Part shown: positions 1-5,437 of the stretch, piece after piece | How positions within the stretch are numbered: the stretch's first letter is position 1 | Layout: every line of letters starts with the position of its first letter | From: a bacterium | GTDB lineage: Bacteria; Sumerlaeota; Sumerlaeia; MVZB01 | DNA: 6,053 nt | Direction: 5' to 3' | Assembly (NCBI GenBank): GCA_023480605.1 | Contig: JAMCWS010000261.1 | Span: 1 to 6,053, forward strand | Translations under genes and position numbers: made by a program | Notes under the pieces: generated by a model | The model's input: only the letters and a program-made list of their open reading frames with translations | Databases searched by the model: none | Told to the model about the DNA's origin: nothing

Positions 1-2
1 AA

Positions 3-578
3 ATCTCAGTGATAGACGAGCTGCCTAAAGGCCGCAAGCCCATCAAGACTACACACCGTTACGACACACATCGGTTGCAAGTCAACGGATTTATTAAAAC
101 GCAGATTGACCAAGGAAGGCAAGTGTATGTTGTGTATCCGCTCATTGACGAATCCGAGAAACTCGACCTGAAGCATTTGATGGACGGTTATGACAGCATC
201 ACACGAACTTTTCCGGATATCCCCATCAGTGTGTTGCACGGGCAGATGCCTGCCGAGGCAAAGGATTTTGAAATGGCAAGATTCAAAAAGGGTGAAACCA
301 AGATTATGGTGGCTACCACGGTGATAGAGGTGGGCGTGGATGTACCCAATGCATCGGTAATGATCATTGAGAGTGCGCAACGTTTTGGCTTGTCGCAGTT
401 ACACCAGCTGCGCGGGCGTGTAGGGCGGGGTGCAGAGCAGTCGTATTGTATTTTAATGACTGACCACAAATTAAGTGCAGAGTCGAAGACCCGTATTGAA
501 ACAATGGTGCGTACCAACAATGGTTTTGAGATTGCAGAGGTGGACTTGAAACTGCGTGGCCCGGGCGACCTGATGGGC
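3..578 (+). CDS. recG: RecG ATP-dependent DNA helicase, C-terminal fragment, fused in frame to murA
   Basis: RecG remodels stalled replication forks and Holliday junctions in the cytoplasm. The frame is open from the left edge, and the GTG at 9 is an internal valine of the family's S-V-I-D-E-L-P stretch, so the true start lies outside the window. Counting that valine as residue 1, a motif IV-like segment (ISVLHGQM) lies at 73-80. Motif V (VATTVIEVGVDVPNAS) is at 101-116 and motif VI (QLHQLRGRVGRG, arginine finger region) at 130-141. The RecG-specific TRG translocation motif begins near 172 and ends in LRGPGDLMG at 182-190. The family continues with a T-Q-Q-S-G-like stretch and several tens more residues; here the reading switches to MurA sequence. 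Base composition and residue choice resemble Bacteroidota and differ from the rest of the window. The family call is certain; the right end is probably an assembly seam. Confidence 0.93.
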
Positions 579-581
579 CAG
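567..581 (+). other. Seam between recG and murA sequence (probable assembly or recombination junction)
   Basis: Before this point every codon fits RecG and after it every codon fits MurA, in the same frame. The bases spell D-L-M-G-Q. D-L-M-G is the expected RecG continuation of LRGPG. An aliphatic stretch of the Y-[DE]-L-[VM] type is also what MurA proteins carry just before M-R-[AS]-S. The two parent genes may therefore have shared a short identical run here. GC content rises sharply across the same place. The shared run is inferred, because neither parent sequence is in the window. Confidence 0.75.
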
Positions 582-1601
582 ATGCGCTCGTCCATCTTCG
601 TCATGGGACCGATGCTCGGCCGACTGGGCCGGGCCACGGTGGCCTACCCGGGCGGTTGCGACATCGGGCCGCGCCCGATCGACCTGCACCTGCGCGGCTT
701 CGAGGCGCTGGGGGCCAAAATCACCATCGAGGAAGGCTACGTCGTCGCCGACGGGCGAGCCATGAAGGGAAGCGAAATGACGCTCGAAGGGCCGCAAGGG
801 TCGTCGGTCGGCGCGACCTGCAACGTGCTGATGGCCGCGGTCCTCACGTCGGGGCGCACGGTCATCCGCGGCGCGGCGCGCGAGCCCGAAGTCGGCGAGG
901 TCGTCCGCATGCTCAACCTGATGGGCGCCCGCGTGGCCGGCGCCGACAGCTCGACGCTCGAAATCGACGGCGTCGAGGCGCTCAAGCCCGTCGCCTATTC
1001 GACCATCCCCGACCGGATCGAGGCCGGCACCTTCTTGCTGGCCGCGGCCATCACCGGCGGCGACGTCATGGTGCGCGGCGCCCGACCCGACCACCTCAAC
1101 GCGCTCCTGGAAAAGATGATCCAGGCCGGCTGCGACCTGGAAATTCACCCCGACGGCATTCGCGTACGCCGCGCCGGCAAGATCCTGCCCACGTCGATCC
1201 ACACGCTGCCTTACCCCGGCTTTCCGACCGACATGCAGGCCCAGTTCATGTCGCTCCTCTGCCTGGCCGAGGGCGAATCGGTCGTCACCGAGGGCATTTA
1301 TCCCGAGCGTTTCATCCACGTCGCCGAACTGATGCGCATGGGCGCCAGCATCCGCATGGGGCGCGGCGAGGCGATCGTCAAGGGCGTCGAAAAGCTCACC
1401 GGCGCGCCCGTCATGGCCTCGGACCTGCGCGCCTCGGCGGCGCTCATACTCGCCGGCCTGGCCGCCCGCGGCACGACCGAAATCCTGCGCGTCTATCACA
1501 TCGATCGCGGTTACGAACAGATCGACCGCAAACTGGCCGCCATCGGCGCCCGGATCACCCGTGAAACGACCTCCACCGCCACGCCCGTGGCCGCGATCTG
1601 A
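579..1601 (+). CDS. murA: UDP-N-acetylglucosamine 1-carboxyvinyltransferase, lacking its N-terminus
   Basis: MurA transfers enolpyruvate from phosphoenolpyruvate to UDP-GlcNAc, the first committed step of peptidoglycan synthesis, in the cytoplasm. About 340 residues remain of a family length near 420. The segment begins at Q-M-R-S-S, where the arginine matches E. coli Arg91. The catalytic, fosfomycin-targeted cysteine is present in PGGCDIGPRP (TGC at 657-659), followed by the Arg120 equivalent. FPTDMQAQF carries the Asp305 equivalent, PERF the Arg331 equivalent, SDLRAS the Asp369-Leu370-Arg371 set and YHIDRGYE the Arg397 equivalent. The first ~90 residues are absent, including the Lys22-Asn23 substrate-binding pair, so this copy as read could not be a normal enzyme. 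No ribosome binding site precedes the ATG at 582. It runs straight on from RecG codons. The native gene is probably intact in the organism and damaged only in this assembly. The stop is 14 bases from the stop of the convergent hydrolase gene. Confidence 0.95.
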   Translation, partial: QMRSSIFVMGPMLGRLGRATVAYPGGCDIGPRPIDLHLRGFEALGAKITIEEGYVVADGRAMKGSEMTLEGPQGSSVGATCNVLMAAVLTSGRTVIRGAAREPEVGEVVRMLNLMGARVAGADSSTLEIDGVEALKPVAYSTIPDRIEAGTFLLAAAITGGDVMVRGARPDHLNALLEKMIQAGCDLEIHPDGIRVRRAGKILPTSIHTLPYPGFPTDMQAQFMSLLCLAEGESVVTEGIYPERFIHVAELMRMGASIRMGRGEAIVKGVEKLTGAPVMASDLRASAALILAGLAARGTTEILRVYHIDRGYEQIDRKLAAIGARITRETTSTATPVAAI

Positions 1602-1628
1602 GGCGCCTCGGCCGGTCAGCCACGGCCG
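1600..1628. repeat. Palindromes in the convergent gap between murA and the hydrolase gene
   Basis: A perfect 10-base palindrome GAGGCGCCTC lies at 1600-1609, overlapping the murA stop. It is followed by CGGCCG at 1609-1614 and again at 1623-1628, which can pair across an 8-base loop spanning the hydrolase stop codon. Structure here could help end transcription from both sides. There is no T-tract on either strand, so it is not a standard intrinsic terminator, and such palindromes are common in GC-rich DNA. Confidence 0.3.
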
Positions 1629-2332
1629 CGTTCCCGTGCTTCCTTCAGGCAGCGCTCCGCTTCTTTTTGCAGGTGGGCGAGGATTTTTTCGATCTCGGCT
1701 TCGCCTTCGGCGTGCGAAGCCTTCTCCGGGGTGTTGGCTTCCGTCCAGCCGTGGTCGCGGTAGTTCACCGTCGAGATGCGCGTCATGTCGACCAGCGATT
1801 TGTCGAGGTAGAGCATGAGCGACGTCTCGCTGAAACCGGCATGATCACCCTTGAGAATGTAGGGCTCGGTTAAAGGGAGCACGACGATGCCGCCGCGGGC
1901 GTTGACCTCGTCGGCGATCACCTTGATCATGTCGACCTGCGCACGGGCGTAGTGGCCCGAGTAAAGAACGAGCACTTTCACGCCGCCGATTTCCATCTGA
2001 CTGATCAGGTCCATCAAGGTCGCCTTGGCCGTGGCGTTGGTGTAGAGGTTGCCCCATTCGGCTGTGTTGCGCTTCATTTGCTCCGGGGTCATCTCGTGGA
2101 TGCCGGAGTAGAAGTGGGGCGGGTAGACGATCCCGCCCAAGGTCTGCGCGGCGATGCAGCAGATCTTGTGCGCCTTGATGACGTCCAGGCCCATCGGCAG
2201 GTGATCGCCGTGCCGCTCGAGGCAGCCGATGGGCAGGTAGGCCACCGGATAATGGGCAAGCGCCTCGGTGGCCTCCCGGCCCAGCATCAGCTCGTAACGC
2301 ACGTTCTGGCGGTAGTTGGTTTTAAATTCCAT
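1616..2332 (-). CDS. Creatininase-family metal-dependent amide hydrolase
   Basis: A 238-residue protein of the creatininase / creatinine amidohydrolase family, whose members use a two-metal centre to hydrolyse cyclic or linear amide bonds. E39-R-H41 and D50, within GCLERHGDHLPMGLD, match the spacing of Glu34, His36 and Asp45 of Pseudomonas creatininase. His127 in YSGHYARAQ matches His120, but the Glu122 position is Ala129. The usual HAGExETS block reads HAGFSETS at 164-171. The C-terminal ~35 residues are charged and probably helical. No signal peptide is seen. The ATG at 2332 is chosen because GGAGG lies 6 bases upstream; a longer frame to 2380 would overlap the sulfatase. The gene starts 25 bases after the sulfatase stop, so the two are probably co-transcribed. 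The substrate is unknown and creatinine itself should not be assumed. The family call is firm; catalytic activity is less sure because of the changed metal-site residues. Confidence 0.88.
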   Translation of the reverse strand: MEFKTNYRQNVRYELMLGREATEALAHYPVAYLPIGCLERHGDHLPMGLDVIKAHKICCIAAQTLGGIVYPPHFYSGIHEMTPEQMKRNTAEWGNLYTNATAKATLMDLISQMEIGGVKVLVLYSGHYARAQVDMIKVIADEVNARGGIVVLPLTEPYILKGDHAGFSETSLMLYLDKSLVDMTRISTVNYRDHGWTEANTPEKASHAEGEAEIEKILAHLQKEAERCLKEARERGRG

Positions 2333-2337
2333 GGCCC

Positions 2338-2344
2338 ACCTCCC
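2338..2344 (-). promoter_or_regulatory. Ribosome binding site of the creatininase-family gene
   Basis: On the minus strand this reads GGGAGGT, with the core GGAGG 6 bases before the ATG at 2332. It lies between the sulfatase stop (2358-2360) and the hydrolase start. It decides the start at 2332 over the longer frame that begins inside the sulfatase gene. Confidence 0.75.
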
Positions 2345-2357
2345 GGAGGAATTGATG

Positions 2358-3764
2358 TTATTGCGCCGCGACGACTTCAAGCAGGCGCGGGTCCAGATCG
2401 GTCCGCTCTAACCAGGCTTCGATCTTGCCGACCAGTTCCTCGGCGACCGCGGCGTGGGCGGGTTCGTTCCACAAGTTCCGCGTCTCCTGGGGGTCGGCTT
2501 CCAGGTCGAACAGGTTCCCATCCATGTATTGGTGCGTCGGCCGCCCCCGGCCCATCGGCCAGTTGATATCCATCCGCCAACGCGCGGTGCGGACGGCCAC
2601 GCGCATGCCCAGCGGATCGTCCCGGTAATACCACTCGGGCCGAATGACGCCGAAAACAGCGTCGGGCGCGGGATCGCGAAACAAATCGCGGCCATGCCAG
2701 TTGGCCGGCCGGCGATCCGTCAGCCCGGCCAGACCGAGCAGCGTCGGCCCCATGTCGAGCAGTTCGGTCGGTTCCGCGCGCACCGCGCCTTCGGGGATGT
2801 GGCCGGGCCACGACCAGACGAACGGCACGCGCCAGACTTCGGAGTCGAAGATGTCTTTTTCGCCCGCCCCCCACTCGCCCAGCATCTTGCCGTGGTCCGA
2901 CGAATAGACGACGATCGTGTTCTCTTCCAGTCCGGTTTCATTCAAGACGTCGAGCAGGCGCCCGACCTCGCGGTCGATGTAAGCGCACAAACCCATGTAA
3001 TCTTTCCAGATCTGGCCGATCTGTTCGCGTGAAAGATCTCCCAGCCGGTCGCGCGCGGCCAGGGCCTTGTCGAAGCCCGAGCGCTGGCGCAGCACCTCCG
3101 GGTCGAAGTAACGCACCGGCAATTCGTCGGGTGAGTAAAGACGGTCGTACGGGGGCGGCGCCAGCACGGGCGTGTGCGGCCAGAGGTGGCTGACGCGCAG
3201 GAAGAAGGGGCGGTCCACCGGCCGGCGCGCCCGCAGATACTCGATCGCCTGGTCCGTCAGTCCCCGGCTGGCGTTGTCGTCGCCGCCGGGGTAGGTGCCG
3301 GCGAGGATATGATGATAATGATCCAGCCGCAGGATGACGTGGTAATCTTCGTGACGGTATTTCTCGTTGAGGCCGAAGTAGCCGGTGTATTGGGTGTAGA
3401 GGATATGGTCGGTCGCGCCGTCCTCCCAGATCTCGTGGCGCGGGGTGTGTCGCTTGCCGAAGCTGGTCGTCTGATAACCGGCCGCGCGGAAAACTTCGGG
3501 GAAAGTCACCGTCCCCGGCGGGTAAGGCGTGCTGGGCGGGACGTTTAACAGGCAGGCGATTTCCTGCGGATAACGACAGGCCATCTGCGCGCCGCGGCTG
3601 GGCATGCAGACCGGCGACGGGCAGACGGCGTTCTGCAAGACGGTTCCCCGCGCGGCCAGGCGGGCCAGTGCCGGCGTTTTCGCCCACGCCGAGCCATAAC
3701 ATGAAAGCGAATCGGGTCGTTGTTCGTCGGTTTGTATCCAAAGAATGTTGGGCCGGTGGGTCAT
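2358..3764 (-). CDS. Formylglycine-dependent sulfatase (type I, Cys type)
   Basis: A 468-residue protein of the alkaline-phosphatase-like sulfatase family, which hydrolyses sulfate esters. The signature C53-M-P-S-R57 marks the cysteine that a formylglycine-generating enzyme would convert. The N-terminal metal-site block is TDEQRPDSLSCYG, with D13 a likely calcium ligand. GKRH at 103-106 sits where the family GK-x-H lysine and histidine bind sulfate. H197 in SHLWPHTP and D290-H291 in SSDHGKMLGEWG complete the expected active site. The C-terminal subdomain ends with the NLFDLEADPQETRNLW block typical of the family. No signal peptide is visible, since PNILWIQTDEQ starts within ten residues of the Met, so a cytoplasmic enzyme is predicted. 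The ATG at 3764 is preferred because AAAGGA lies 8 bases upstream; a TTG at 3782 is possible. It leads a two-gene unit with the hydrolase. The substrate cannot be told from sequence, and a phosphonate or phosphate-ester hydrolase of the same fold is the main alternative. Confidence 0.93.
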   Translation of the reverse strand: MTHRPNILWIQTDEQRPDSLSCYGSAWAKTPALARLAARGTVLQNAVCPSPVCMPSRGAQMACRYPQEIACLLNVPPSTPYPPGTVTFPEVFRAAGYQTTSFGKRHTPRHEIWEDGATDHILYTQYTGYFGLNEKYRHEDYHVILRLDHYHHILAGTYPGGDDNASRGLTDQAIEYLRARRPVDRPFFLRVSHLWPHTPVLAPPPYDRLYSPDELPVRYFDPEVLRQRSGFDKALAARDRLGDLSREQIGQIWKDYMGLCAYIDREVGRLLDVLNETGLEENTIVVYSSDHGKMLGEWGAGEKDIFDSEVWRVPFVWSWPGHIPEGAVRAEPTELLDMGPTLLGLAGLTDRRPANWHGRDLFRDPAPDAVFGVIRPEWYYRDDPLGMRVAVRTARWRMDINWPMGRGRPTHQYMDGNLFDLEADPQETRNLWNEPAHAAVAEELVGKIEAWLERTDLDPRLLEVVAAQ

Positions 3765-3772
3765 CGATGAAA

Positions 3773-3778
3773 TCCTTT
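3773..3778 (-). promoter_or_regulatory. Ribosome binding site of the sulfatase gene
   Basis: On the minus strand AAAGGA lies 8 bases before the ATG at 3764. The alternative TTG start at 3780-3782 lies just upstream of this element and could not use it, which favours the ATG. Confidence 0.6.
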
Positions 3779-3799
3779 GCAAGATGTCGGCTCAAAGAA

Positions 3800-3846
3800 C
3801 GAATCCGATATAACAATCATTTTTTGATTCAAAGATAAAGAGAATT
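3800..3846 (-). promoter_or_regulatory. AT-rich leader of the sulfatase unit, possible promoter with small inverted repeats
   Basis: This is the most AT-rich stretch of the GC-rich part of the window and lies just upstream of the sulfatase, as a promoter would. On the minus strand TATATC (3807-3812) is a possible -10 and TTGAAT (3827-3832) a -35-like word, but they are only 14 bases apart, so I do not claim a standard pair. Two overlapping inverted repeats, AATCA-N5-TGATT (3815-3829) and TTTGA-N-TCAAA (3823-3833), could be an operator or chance. The rest of 3765-4037 holds the terminator and hairpin listed separately, and no gene. Confidence 0.3.
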
Positions 3847-3908
3847 CCGTTCCGCGGCGCGCTGGGTGATGCGTCTCGGATTTGCAGGCAAAGGACTACG
3901 ACGTTACC

Positions 3909-3936
3909 AAAAAAACCGGCCTCCGTGCCGGCTTTT
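3909..3936 (-). terminator. Rho-independent terminator of the methyltransferase gene
   Basis: Read on the minus strand, CCGGC pairs with GCCGG across a 6-base loop and is followed at once by seven T residues (A-run at 3909-3915 on the plus strand). It lies about 100 bases after the methyltransferase stop and before the sulfatase leader, so it separates the two minus-strand units. On the plus strand only four T residues follow, and no plus-strand gene ends nearby. Confidence 0.75.
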
Positions 3937-3981
3937 CGGGTGATGAAACAATGGTGACCGGCCACGGGCGGCACAATCGAA

Positions 3982-3999
3982 GCCGGCAAAGCGGCCGGC
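3982..3999 (-). repeat. Hairpin in the 3' untranslated region of the methyltransferase gene
   Basis: GCCGGC at 3982-3987 and again at 3994-3999 pair across a 6-base loop, extended by one flanking A-T pair. It has no T-tract. It may protect the 3' end of the transcript or slow the polymerase ahead of the terminator at 3936-3909, but GC-rich inverted repeats of this size also arise by chance. Confidence 0.35.
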
Positions 4000-4037
4000 T
4001 CTTCATGGTGAAGGGACATTGTTTTTCGGGGGGGGCG

Positions 4038-5075
4038 TCAGCGCGGCGGAGCGGCCCTCCTGCGTGCTCCCGAACTCTGTTTGGCGCCGATGAAGAGCGT
4101 CGAGCGGCCCAACAGGTCCTCGCTCCGGATGTTGCGCAGGCCGGCCTTTTTCATCCAGCCGCTGATCTCTTTGTGCGTGTAGGTGCGGCCGTCCTCGGTG
4201 TTGGCCAGCATGTTGACGGCGAACAGGGCAGAATCCACCGGGCTGGTCTTGTCTTCGTTCAAGGCGAATTCGTTGACGACCATGAGTCCGCCCGGTCGAA
4301 GTCCGCCGGTGGCTTTGTTCACGATATATTGATTTTGCTCGGGTCCGAACGCGTGGACCAGTTGCGACAGGATAACCAGGTCGAATTCGGGTTCCAGTTC
4401 GACCCGCAGTGCGTCGCCCACGCGGGTGTGAACCGACCCCTCCAGGCCGGCCTCGGCGATGAAGCGCCGCGCCACTTCGAGCGGCAACTGGCGATCCAGT
4501 ATGGTCGCCTGGATGTCCGGCTTGCGGCGGACCAATTCGATGCAGTAGGTGCCCGGTCCGCCGCCGATGTCGAGGATCCGTTCGACGCGCGATAGGTCGA
4601 GCCGGCGGGCCAGTTCGCGGGCCGAAGGCTGGCCGGCCTGATGCATGGCTTCGATGAAAGCCCGGGTGCGGCGCTCTTCCTCGGCCAGTTTCATCCCATC
4701 TTCGGGACCGCGCCAGGGGCGGCCGGTGCGCAATACCTCGTCGAGGTGGCCCCAGCTATCCCACATGTGGCGCAGATGGGTCATCATGCTCGTTATCGCG
4801 GCCGGCCTGTCGCTGACCAGCGCGTCGGCCATCCCCGGATTGAGCGAATAGCGCGTCCCCGTTTTGCACAGGACGCCCAGAGCCGTCAGCGCATTGAGCA
4901 GAATTTCCGTGCCGCGCGGGTCGGTCTCCAGGCGCGCCGTCACCTCCCGGACGGATTGGGGGCGTTTGGCCAGCGCGTCGAAAAGTCCGATTTCGGCGCC
5001 GGCGAACAGGATGCGCGAATGCCAGAAGCCGCGCATGATGCCCATGAGTTTCTGCATCTCCGTGTCTTGCTTCAT
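4038..5075 (-). CDS. SAM-dependent O-methyltransferase, COMT / hydroxyneurosporene-methyltransferase type
   Basis: A 345-residue protein built like the plant-COMT and bacterial CrtF or tetracenomycin-type methyltransferases, which methylate hydroxyl groups of small molecules. Residues ~10-80 form the winged-helix dimerisation domain (GAEIGLFDALA, then LLNALTALGVL). The Rossmann domain carries SAM motif I, LDIGGGPGTY (168-177), the acidic end of strand 2 at D194 and GDAL (220-223). The SQLVHAFGPEQ segment puts H241 where the catalytic histidine of the family sits. LRPGGLMVVNEF (259-270) is the later conserved strand. The tail is rich in Arg, Ala and Pro. The start at 5075 is chosen because AAAGGGG lies 9 bases upstream; the ATG at 5084 has that element touching it, and the ATG at 5057 is also possible. 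It ends in its own terminator. The substrate is unknown and no biosynthetic partner gene is present. Confidence 0.9.
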   Translation of the reverse strand: MKQDTEMQKLMGIMRGFWHSRILFAGAEIGLFDALAKRPQSVREVTARLETDPRGTEILLNALTALGVLCKTGTRYSLNPGMADALVSDRPAAITSMMTHLRHMWDSWGHLDEVLRTGRPWRGPEDGMKLAEEERRTRAFIEAMHQAGQPSARELARRLDLSRVERILDIGGGPGTYCIELVRRKPDIQATILDRQLPLEVARRFIAEAGLEGSVHTRVGDALRVELEPEFDLVILSQLVHAFGPEQNQYIVNKATGGLRPGGLMVVNEFALNEDKTSPVDSALFAVNMLANTEDGRTYTHKEISGWMKKAGLRNIRSEDLLGRSTLFIGAKQSSGARRRAAPPR

Positions 5076-5084
5076 CCCTCCCAT

Positions 5085-5091
5085 CCCCTTT
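5085..5091 (-). promoter_or_regulatory. Ribosome binding site of the methyltransferase gene
   Basis: On the minus strand AAAGGGG lies 9 bases before the ATG at 5075 but directly abuts the ATG at 5084. This spacing is the reason for choosing 5075. Confidence 0.5.
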
Positions 5092-5092
5092 C

Positions 5093-5269
5093 TCAGATGA
5101 CGCCCATCGGGTTGGTGCGGATCGCCGCCTTGCCGCGCCGGATGCGCATCGGATTATTGATGATAACCCGGTTTTGATCTGATCGTCTCGTCCAATCGCG
5201 CAAGCGCCGATAACTGGTGGAGTCCCAACTCGTTAGCGTGATTCTAAACCCCTCGTCGGCGGTCTTCAA
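5093..5269 (-). CDS. Possible small ORF (58 residues) just upstream of the methyltransferase
   Basis: I do not recognise this product, and it may not be a gene. A 58-codon frame opens at TTG 5269, with GGAGG (5280-5284, minus strand) 10 bases upstream, and closes 8 bases before the first ATG of the methyltransferase frame. The last 19 codons all end in G or C, as in the neighbouring real genes. The C-terminal third is basic and holds two similar tetrapeptides, N-P-M-R and N-P-M-G, each followed by a branched aliphatic residue. Against it: a rare start codon, an AT-rich dip at about 5150-5180 that could instead be a promoter, and a length that chance allows in GC-rich DNA. An 18-residue version from ATG 5149 has no ribosome binding site. 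Confidence 0.22.
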   Translation of the reverse strand: MKTADEGFRITLTSWDSTSYRRLRDWTRRSDQNRVIINNPMRIRRGKAAIRTNPMGVI

Positions 5270-5322
5270 GGGCGTTTAGCCTCCGACCCCGGGGCCATCC
5301 CTTGTCCGGCACACGATTGACT

Positions 5323-5350
5323 TTGGTGGAGAAAGCTGATTGAGTATACT
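5323..5350 (+). promoter_or_regulatory. guaB: Candidate guaB promoter
   Basis: TATACT at 5345-5350 is a good -10 word (five of six bases of TATAAT). With a 16-base spacer the -35 would be TTGGTG (5323-5328), a weak match. A better -35 word, TTGACT, lies at 5317-5322, but 22 bases away, which is too far for a standard promoter. A start near 5357 would give an untranslated leader of about 80 bases. Confidence 0.4.
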
Positions 5351-5357
5351 ATTGATC

Positions 5358-5382
5358 GCGCCCGAGGCGCCCGGCGATCGCC
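5358..5382 (+). repeat. GC-rich hairpin and palindrome in the guaB leader
   Basis: GCGCC (5358-5362) pairs with GGCGC (5366-5370) across a 3-base CGA loop, and the perfect palindrome GGCGATCGCC follows at 5373-5382. If transcription starts about seven bases after TATACT, the hairpin would lie at the very 5' end of the mRNA, where it could stabilise the message. There is no T-tract, so it is not a terminator. Confidence 0.35.
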
Positions 5383-5423
5383 CGACGCCGGGGCCGGGGC
5401 GGTTCCCACCTTACAGCCATCCG

Positions 5424-5429
5424 AAGGAG
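5424..5429 (+). promoter_or_regulatory. guaB: Ribosome binding site of guaB
   Basis: AAGGAG ends 8 bases before the ATG at 5438. This supports that start over the in-frame ATG nine codons later (5465-5467). Confidence 0.75.
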
Positions 5430-5437
5430 TTCGACCG

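Larger units (their letters stand above)
5085..5437. other. Divergent intergenic region between the methyltransferase gene and guaB
   Basis: This 353-base stretch separates two genes that point away from each other, so it should hold both promoters. It contains the doubtful small ORF on the minus strand, an AT-rich dip at about 5150-5180, a candidate guaB promoter at 5323-5350 and a GC-rich guaB leader with hairpins. I see no tRNA and no recognisable riboswitch. Confidence 0.6.

Noticed and set aside
471..1499. Long minus-strand open frame (342 codons) opposite recG/murA
   Set aside because: It spans the seam and mirrors the strong MurA coding frame. Its product is a low-complexity Arg/Ala/Gly/Asp/His string typical of an antisense shadow in GC-rich DNA.
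656..1564. Plus-strand open frame of 302 codons overlapping murA
   Set aside because: An Arg/His/Gly-rich out-of-frame shadow of murA with no recognisable domain.
1952..2566. Plus-strand open frame of 204 codons opposite the hydrolase and sulfatase
   Set aside because: It crosses the boundary of two well-supported minus-strand genes and shows no domain.
2938..3816. Minus-strand open frame of 292 codons overlapping the sulfatase
   Set aside because: Out-of-frame shadow of the sulfatase; Arg/Pro-rich with no motif.
3792..4019. Minus-strand 75-codon open frame between the methyltransferase and sulfatase genes
   Set aside because: It runs across the intrinsic terminator and the AT-rich leader, and has no recognisable features.
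4021..4034. T-run then G-run after the methyltransferase stop codon, as a possible phase-variable tract
   Set aside because: It lies outside the coding frame and away from any promoter, so slippage would have no evident effect; it could also be a sequencing artefact.
3882..4595. Plus-strand open frame of 237 codons opposite the methyltransferase
   Set aside because: It runs through the terminator and 3' region and mirrors the methyltransferase; no domain is recognisable.
4641..5177. Plus-strand open frame of 178 codons opposite the methyltransferase
   Set aside because: Antisense shadow of the methyltransferase with no domain.
5374..5381. GCGATCGC octamer, identical to the cyanobacterial HIP1 repeat
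   Set aside because: I noticed only this one copy, inside a GC-rich leader. HIP1 is meaningful only when highly repeated, and nothing else suggests a cyanobacterium.
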